In this document: positions 28,251 through 32,694 of the stretch, in pieces
Layout of the letters: each line of letters begins with the position of its first letter
Position numbering within the stretch: the stretch's first letter is position 1
Assembly: GCA_964435025.1 (NCBI GenBank)
Contig: CAYSXL010000004.1
Location: forward strand, 1 to 32,694
Source: PWHW01 sp964435025
GTDB lineage: Bacteria > Patescibacteriota > Minisyncoccia > Minisyncoccales > PWPS01
Length of the DNA: 32,694 nucleotides
Direction: 5' to 3'
The notes under the pieces: generated by a model
Database searches by the model: none
What the model was told of the DNA's origin: nothing
The model's input: only the letters and a program-made list of their open reading frames with translations
Position numbers and translations under genes: made by a program

Positions 28251-30368
28251 TTATCTTCCTTTCTCAATAATTTCCTGCGCAATATTATAAGGAACCTCTT
28301 TGTAACTGTCAAATTCCATAGAATAATTACCTCTCCCTTTGGTAAGCGAACGCATAGCCGTTACATAACCGAACATTTCCACAAGGGGAACTTTTGCGCG
28401 AATAACTTTCTGTGCTCTCTTTCCTTTCGTTTCTTCCGTGCATTCAACTTCCCCCCTTCTCGAAGAGATATCTCCCATAATGTCTCCCAAATATTCAGGA
28501 GGAATAATAACCTCAACTTTCATAAACGGTTCAAGAAGTACGGGATCCGCTTTCTTATAAGCATCTTTAAATGTCATGGATCCGGCAATCTTAAAAGCCA
28601 TCTTGGAAGAATCCACTTCGTGGAAAGATCCGTCGTAAAGTGCCGCGCGTACATTTACTATCGGGTATCCGGCAAGCACCCCTTCATCCATTACTTCTTC
28701 AATTCCTTTTTCCACAGCGGGAATATACTCTTGAGGAATAACTCCGCCCTTAATATCATCGACAAATTCCAGTCTCTTATCACCTTCTTCCGGGAGTGGC
28801 TCGATACGAAGTTTGACATGACCGTACTGCCCTCTTCCTCCGCTCTGCTTAATATATTTTCCTTCCTCATCGGCCGACTTACGTATAGTTTCTTTGTAAG
28901 CAACTTGGGGTTGACCTACCTGTGCTTCCACTTTGAACTCCCTTTTCATTCTGTCCACAATAATATCGAGATGAAGCTCACCCATTCCCGAAATAATCGT
29001 CTCTCCCGTTTCGATATCGCCCTCAACACGAAAAGTCGGATCTTCTTCCGAGAGTCTCCTCAGAGCAATTCCCATCTTTTCCTGATCTTCTCTCGTTTTC
29101 GGCTCCACTCTAATTCCTACTACGGGTTCGGGAAAAGTAATGTCCTCTAGGACAATAGGACTATTTTCCTGGCACAAAGTATGTCCGGTAGAGGTCTCTT
29201 TTAGTCCTACTACGGCAACAAGGTCTCCCGCATATATTTCCTGAACCTCCTCTCTCTGATCAGAGTGCATTCTTAAGATACGGCTTATTCTTTCCTTTTT
29301 GCCGTTGCTTGCATTAAATACATATGATCCACTGGTAAGCTTTCCCGAGTAAACACGAATAAAAGTAAGGCTTCCTACATAAGCATCATTAGCTAATTTA
29401 AAAGCAAGTGCGGAAAATGGCTCCTCGTCCGTAAGCTCCCTTGACATAGGTTCCTCGCTCTTAGGATTCTTTCCTTCCACAGCCGGAAGGTCGGTAGGAG
29501 CGGGAAAGTAATGGCAAATAGCATCAAGAACCGGTTGTACTCCTTTGTTTTTTAGGGCGGTCCCGCAAAAAACAGGTACAGCCTTGTAATTTAAAACTGC
29601 TTTTCTCAGAACTCTTCTTATTTCTTCTTCCGATAATTCTTCTCCTTCCATGTATTTACCAAAAAGCTCTTCATCCTCGGTGACCACCTTTTCTATCATC
29701 TCACCCCTCCACTTTTCAACTTCTTCTTTCATATCCTCGGGAACATCCTCTTCCTCGATTTTCTCTCCAAAATCTCCTTTAAAGCGAATAATTTTCCTTG
29801 TTATAATATCTATCACTCCTTCAAAATTTTCTTCTTCTCCCAAAGGAAGCTGCATAGCAACGGCATCGGGAGTGAGTTTTTCCTTTATCGATTCCAGGGA
29901 ATCTCCGAAAGACGCTCCTGTTCTATCAATTTTATTTATAAAACAAATTCGCGGAACGTTGTACTTGTCGGCCTGCCTCCAAACCGTTTCCGATTGAGGT
30001 TCTACTCCCGCTACACCGTCAAAGACAACAACAGCCGCATCCAAAACACGCATTGATCTTTGTACTTCGGCGGTAAAATCAATATGCCCGGGAGTGTCGA
30101 TAATATTTATCCTGTATTCATTCTCTTTCTCTTTTTCCATTCCCATAGGTACCCAAAAACAAGTAGTTGCCGCGGAAGTGATAGTAATCCCTCTTTCTTT
30201 TTCTTGATCCATCCAATCCATGATTGATTTTCCGTCATGAGTTTCTCCCACTTTGTGGGATATTCCCGTATAAAAAAGCATACGCTCGGTAACCGTGGTC
30301 TTCCCGGCGTCAATATGTGCGATAATACCAATATTTCTATACCTGTGTAGGGGATATTCTCTAGCCAT
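28251..30368 (-). CDS. fusA: elongation factor G
   Basis: EF-G, 705 residues, five-domain translocase GTPase; also partners RRF in ribosome recycling (frr lies at the other end of the window). Seen: NIGIIAHIDAGKTTVTERML (P-loop), EKERGITITSAATTCFW (switch I), DTPGHIDFTAEVQRSMRVLD (switch II), NKIDRTGASF, and in domains III-V SGMGELHLDIIVDRMKREF and SGGRGQYGHVKLRIEPLPEE, then RGNYSMEFDSYKEVPYNIAQ. It is the standard third str gene, 10 nt after rpsG. It is followed by R3-d, the N gap and the tuf promoter. Confidence 0.98.
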   Translation of the reverse strand: MAREYPLHRYRNIGIIAHIDAGKTTVTERMLFYTGISHKVGETHDGKSIMDWMDQEKERGITITSAATTCFWVPMGMEKEKENEYRINIIDTPGHIDFTAEVQRSMRVLDAAVVVFDGVAGVEPQSETVWRQADKYNVPRICFINKIDRTGASFGDSLESIKEKLTPDAVAMQLPLGEEENFEGVIDIITRKIIRFKGDFGEKIEEEDVPEDMKEEVEKWRGEMIEKVVTEDEELFGKYMEGEELSEEEIRRVLRKAVLNYKAVPVFCGTALKNKGVQPVLDAICHYFPAPTDLPAVEGKNPKSEEPMSRELTDEEPFSALAFKLANDAYVGSLTFIRVYSGKLTSGSYVFNASNGKKERISRILRMHSDQREEVQEIYAGDLVAVVGLKETSTGHTLCQENSPIVLEDITFPEPVVGIRVEPKTREDQEKMGIALRRLSEEDPTFRVEGDIETGETIISGMGELHLDIIVDRMKREFKVEAQVGQPQVAYKETIRKSADEEGKYIKQSGGRGQYGHVKLRIEPLPEEGDKRLEFVDDIKGGVIPQEYIPAVEKGIEEVMDEGVLAGYPIVNVRAALYDGSFHEVDSSKMAFKIAGSMTFKDAYKKADPVLLEPFMKVEVIIPPEYLGDIMGDISSRRGEVECTEETKGKRAQKVIRAKVPLVEMFGYVTAMRSLTKGRGNYSMEFDSYKEVPYNIAQEIIEKGR

Positions 30369-30378
30369 GACAAATTAT

Positions 30379-30858
30379 TTATTTAGCAAGATAGGCAAAC
30401 GCCTTGTTCGCTTTTGCCATCTTGTGCATAGTTTCTTTCTTCTTTACCGCTTCTCCCTCGTTTTGAGAAGCGCTGAGAATTTCATCAAAAAGTTTCTCTC
30501 TCATTTGTTTCCCTTTCTTTTTTCTTGCGGCTTCAATAATCCATCTCATAGCAAGACTTACGGAACGCTTTTTATTTACTTTCATGGGAACTTGATAAGT
30601 CGCACCTCCTACCCTTTTTGAACGTACCTCCATCTCGGGGGATACATTTTCAATCGCTTTTTCAAAAACTTCTATCGATTCTTTCTTCGCTTTTTCTTTT
30701 ATATTCGCAAGCGCTTCATAAACCATCCTTCTCGCAATAGTCTTCTTTCCTTCACGCATAACGTGATTAATGAACTTGGAAACCATCACGCTTCCGTAAA
30801 GAGGATCCGGCTCAATTGTCTGCATTTTATAAGATTTTTTCCTTTCTACCTCAAACAT
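30379..30858 (-). CDS. rpsG: 30S ribosomal protein S7
   Basis: uS7, 159 residues; nucleates assembly of the 30S head and lies near the E site. Seen: IEPDPLYGSVMVSKFINHVM, REGKKTIARRMVYEALANIK, ENVSPEMEVRSKRVGGATYQ, VPMKVNKKRSVSLAMRWIIE and KANKAFAYLAK. The start ATG at 30858 gives MFEVERKKSYKMQTIEPDPL; a second Met at residue 12 is possible, but the ERKKSYK stretch aligns with the basic N-terminal arm of S7 (RRGRVEKR), so the longer form is preferred. R1-C with the 77-bp element lies upstream. Confidence 0.95.
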   Translation of the reverse strand: MFEVERKKSYKMQTIEPDPLYGSVMVSKFINHVMREGKKTIARRMVYEALANIKEKAKKESIEVFEKAIENVSPEMEVRSKRVGGATYQVPMKVNKKRSVSLAMRWIIEAARKKKGKQMREKLFDEILSASQNEGEAVKKKETMHKMAKANKAFAYLAK

Positions 30859-30864
30859 AAACGA

Positions 30865-31016
30865 GTAAAATTACAAATTCAAAATTCAAATGTTCAACCC
30901 CGTTAGAAATTTAGTTAATGAACGTTAATGACAGTATAAGTTTCTATAATTAAAAGTGGTAGCTTCTAACGGGGTCAAAATAAAAAACGTTTGGTGTTTT
31001 GAATTTGGGATTTTTA
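30865..31016. repeat. R1-family inverted heptad repeat with inserted element (R1-C)
   Basis: rpsL-rpsG gap. Left arm AAATTAC AAATTCA AAATTCA AATGTTC; right part CAAAATAAAAAACGTTTGG then TGTTTTGAATTTG. The 77-bp element at 30898-30974 interrupts it at the same point as in R1-B. Confidence 0.88.
30898..30974. mobile_element. 77-bp MITE-like element, copy 2
   Basis: Same length and ends (CCCCGTTAGAA / TTCTAACGGGG) as copy 1, with a single difference at element position 17 (G here, A in copy 1). Flanked by TCAA at 30894-30897 and 30975-30978. About 17 kb from copy 1, same orientation. Confidence 0.8.
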
Positions 31017-31027
31017 GATTATTATTG

Positions 31028-31435
31028 TTATTTTTTCTTCGTTCCGTATTTACTGCGTGATCTGATTCTTCCTTCAACGCCGGTAGCGTCAAGCGTTCCT
31101 CTTACCACATGGTACCTTACACCGGGAAGATCTTTTACCTTTCCTCCTCTCATAAGTATCACCGAGTGCTCCTGTAGTTTGTGCCCTATACCGGGAATAT
31201 ATGCGGTAACTTCCGCGCCGTTGGAAACCCTTACTCTCGCCACTTTACGTAGCGCCGAATTAGGTTTTTTAGGAGTAACGGTGGTTACTTTAACACAAAC
31301 TCCTCTCTTAAAGGGAGAGGGATATTTCGACTTCTTATTCCTCACATTATTAAATCCATAGGAAAGAGCGGGAGAACTATCTTTTCTCTTTTGCTTTTTC
31401 CTTCCTTTTTTTATCAACTGATTTATAGTAGGCAT
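31028..31435 (-). CDS. rpsL: 30S ribosomal protein S12
   Basis: uS12, 135 residues from the ATG at 31435 (MPTINQLIKKGRKKQKRK); an in-frame TTG six codons upstream is not the family start. Decoding-centre protein. Seen: TPKKPNSALRKVARVRVSNG with both Lys of the streptomycin-sensitive form, YIPGIGHKLQEHSVILMRGG, and KVKDLPGVRYHVVRGTLDAT. Asp in KDLPGVRYH is the methylthiolation site in E. coli. An insert of about ten residues (SYGFNNVRNKKSKYPSP) separates the N-terminal arm from KRGVC, a pattern I associate with CPR bacteria. First gene of the str operon; AAAAGG abuts the ATG. Confidence 0.97.
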   Translation of the reverse strand: MPTINQLIKKGRKKQKRKDSSPALSYGFNNVRNKKSKYPSPFKRGVCVKVTTVTPKKPNSALRKVARVRVSNGAEVTAYIPGIGHKLQEHSVILMRGGKVKDLPGVRYHVVRGTLDATGVEGRIRSRSKYGTKKK

Positions 31436-31473
31436 CCTTTTATTGTCATACAAAAATAAACTGCAAGGCCTAT

Positions 31474-31487
31474 CCAGCCTCTGCTGG
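31474..31487 (-). promoter_or_regulatory. small hairpin at the predicted 5' end of the rpsL transcript
   Basis: Gene sense: CCAGC-AGAG-GCTGG, 5-bp stem and 4-nt loop, 4 bases downstream of the -10. The predicted start (~31484) falls inside its first arm, so it may be at the very 5' end of the mRNA, or part of the initiation region. Confidence 0.4.
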
Positions 31488-31490
31488 CGT

Positions 31491-31518
31491 ATATTACATA
31501 AAATTTTAAAAAAGTCAA
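31491..31518 (-). promoter_or_regulatory. str operon promoter
   Basis: Minus strand: -35 TTGACT (31513-31518), 16-nt spacer with a T-A-T tract, -10 TAATAT (31491-31496), preceded by TG. Predicted start near 31484, about 50 nt before the rpsL ATG. It is the best candidate start of the long ribosomal run. Confidence 0.8.
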
Positions 31519-31569
31519 ATACTCCCTTTTTTCCTTCTTACACCCCCTAGACGCACAAGGCGTATCCGC

Positions 31570-32694
31570 TTAGATTTTTAATCTCTGCGCTCCCGAAAGA
31601 GCCTCTTTTGTCAACCTTTCTATGTCCAATTCTTTTTCTTCTTTTATCGCAAGAGAAATAGCTCCTTTCGTTTCCGGGTGTTTGGGCAAAAACCTCACGC
31701 AACAATCTTCTTCCGGCAAAATAGAGATATCGTACGTTCCTATTTTCTTTGCCTTTTTTATTATCTCTTCCTTGTCAAACCCTATGAGGGGGCGAAAGAC
31801 CGGCATGCTTACAACACTATCCGTTACTCCGATATTTTCTATGGTTTGTGAAGCAACCTGTCCCAAACTTTCCCCGTTTACTATCGCTCCCGCCTTTTCC
31901 TTTCTCGCGATTTTTTCCCCTATTCTCATCATACTCCTCCTGTAGAGAAGCACTCTCATGTCTTCTTTTGTGTTTAGCATTATTTCTTTTTGCAAATTAT
32001 CAAAGGGAACAAGATAGAGCAAGGAATTCCCCTGAAAACCGGAGAGAACTTTCACAATTCTCTTTGCTTTTTCTATGGACTGTTTGGAGGTACTCGGATA
32101 AGCATGAAAGTGAACGAAAATATTTTTTACTCCTCTTTTTGCCGTAAAAAAAGAAGATACCGGAGAATCGATTCCCCCGGAAATAAGAGAGATTGCCTTT
32201 CCGCTAACCCCAACAGGAAGCCCCCCAAGGCCTTTTATTTTTTCAAAATAAATATAGGTCTCCTCGGAGGTAATCTCTATAATACAATTTAGCTCGGGCG
32301 TCTCAAGATCAACTCGTTTTTTTGTTTCTTTTTGCACCATTTCTCCTAATCTGGTGGCAAATTCAACGGAGGATAATGGAAATTTTTTGTCTGAACGCTT
32401 TACCGTAATGCGAAAGCTTTCAAAGTTTTTGTTTTTTATGGCGGAAAGCACCTCTCTTTCGATCTCTCCCGCATCGGAAGTAGTAATATAAGCAAAAGAA
32501 AAATAGGCTATGCCAAAAACCTTTTTTAGCTTTTCCTTGATTTTATTTGCTTTGCTAAATACAACAATCCTCCCCCGGGGAGAAGAGATGTGGGCCTCGG
32601 GAAGAAGTTCTTTTATGTTGGAAACCAACTTTTTTTCAAAGAAACGGCGGTTTCCTCCTTTGGTACCTATTTCTCCGTAGTGGCAAATTACACA
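31570..32694 (-). CDS. thiI: tRNA 4-thiouridine synthase ThiI, 5' end beyond window
   Basis: ThiI, at least 375 codons, running off the right edge. It adenylates U8 of tRNA and transfers sulfur. The frame continues past a TTG at 32626-32628 to the edge, giving CHYGEIGTKGGNRRFFEKK, the conserved N-terminal ThiI motif, so the TTG is not the start and only a few codons are missing. A THUMP region follows, then the PP-loop AISLISGGIDSPVSSFFTAK and HFHAYPSTSKQSIEKAKRIV. The C-terminal region ends shortly after EEDCCVRFLPKHPETKG, so no rhodanese domain; the Cys pair may carry sulfur. The gene precedes the str promoter, same strand, with no clear terminator between. Confidence 0.93.
   Translation of the reverse strand, partial: CVICHYGEIGTKGGNRRFFEKKLVSNIKELLPEAHISSPRGRIVVFSKANKIKEKLKKVFGIAYFSFAYITTSDAGEIEREVLSAIKNKNFESFRITVKRSDKKFPLSSVEFATRLGEMVQKETKKRVDLETPELNCIIEITSEETYIYFEKIKGLGGLPVGVSGKAISLISGGIDSPVSSFFTAKRGVKNIFVHFHAYPSTSKQSIEKAKRIVKVLSGFQGNSLLYLVPFDNLQKEIMLNTKEDMRVLLYRRSMMRIGEKIARKEKAGAIVNGESLGQVASQTIENIGVTDSVVSMPVFRPLIGFDKEEIIKKAKKIGTYDISILPEEDCCVRFLPKHPETKGAISLAIKEEKELDIERLTKEALSGAQRLKI

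Noticed and set aside
28206..29150. Long open frame on the plus strand antisense to fusA
   Set aside because: It mirrors the EF-G frame, shows no recognisable domain and begins in an R3 repeat. All plus-strand frames in the window are similar shadows.
30898..30974. Promoter inside the 77-bp element (TATACT on the minus strand)
   Set aside because: A possible -10 has no acceptable -35 at 16-18 nt.
31436..31453. TTG start for rpsL six codons upstream
   Set aside because: S12 begins MPTINQL in all families I know; the ATG at 31435 matches.
31519..31569. Intrinsic terminator after thiI
   Set aside because: Only a 4-bp stem ACGC/GCGT with no U-tract. Read-through from thiI into str cannot be ruled out.

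Overview
The window is a slice of a bacterial core genome in which every one of the 46 genes I can support lies on the minus strand. It contains 29 ribosomal-protein genes. The best fit is a Candidate Phyla Radiation (Patescibacteria) bacterium, probably Parcubacteria-like. The reasons are: no room for uL30 between S5 and L15; an alanyl-tRNA synthetase of only 622 residues with no C-Ala domain; a baseplate-J-like single-pass membrane protein of a kind I know from these genomes; short L2 and L13; and intergenic gaps filled with AT-rich inverted repeats. TGA is a normal stop (tpiA, rplV, rpsS, rplO, murA), which argues against the code-25 lineages. Two runs of exactly 100 N show that this is a scaffolded draft.

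Layout in the direction of transcription (high to low coordinates): a 5'-truncated thiI at the right edge; a clear promoter, then the str genes rpsL-rpsG-fusA; a gap with a second promoter, then tuf running straight into the S10 set (rpsJ, rplC, rplD, rplW, rplB, rpsS, rplV, rpsC, rplP, rpmC, rpsQ); the spc set (rplN, rplX, rplE, rpsN, rpsH, rplF, rplR, rpsE, rplO, secY); two tandem adenylate kinases and map; an inserted metabolic block (galT-like, tpiA, alaS, a baseplate-J-like membrane protein); then infA, rpmJ and the alpha set (rpsM, rpsK, rpsD, rpoA, rplQ) with rplM-rpsI. A factor-independent terminator follows rpsI. A consensus promoter then starts a separate unit, murA-mreB-holB-frr (cell wall, cell shape, replication clamp loader, ribosome recycling).

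The unusual content is in the gaps. Four families of intergenic inverted repeats (called R1 to R4 here) all appear to be built from degenerate 7-nt units, for example AAATTAC, AAGATAC, AAATGAC and GGTCAAT. They sit between co-oriented genes, and several stop codons lie inside them. Two copies of a 77-bp inverted-repeat element (76/77 identical) sit at the same point in the loop of R1 repeats, flanked by TCAA, and a third R1 copy is an apparent empty site. A 138-bp element with related ends separates rplV from rpsC and is flanked by a 5-bp duplication (TATGA in the gene sense). Removing it regenerates an ATGA stop/start overlap of the two genes. I read these as miniature transposable elements that use stop/start junctions and repeat loops as safe landing sites.

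I recognised no tRNA, rRNA, CRISPR array or complete insertion sequence. No gene-free stretch exceeds 300 bases. The largest gaps (27986..28250, 13680..13895, 4086..4286, 30859..31027) are described as repeats, promoters, a terminator or assembly gaps.
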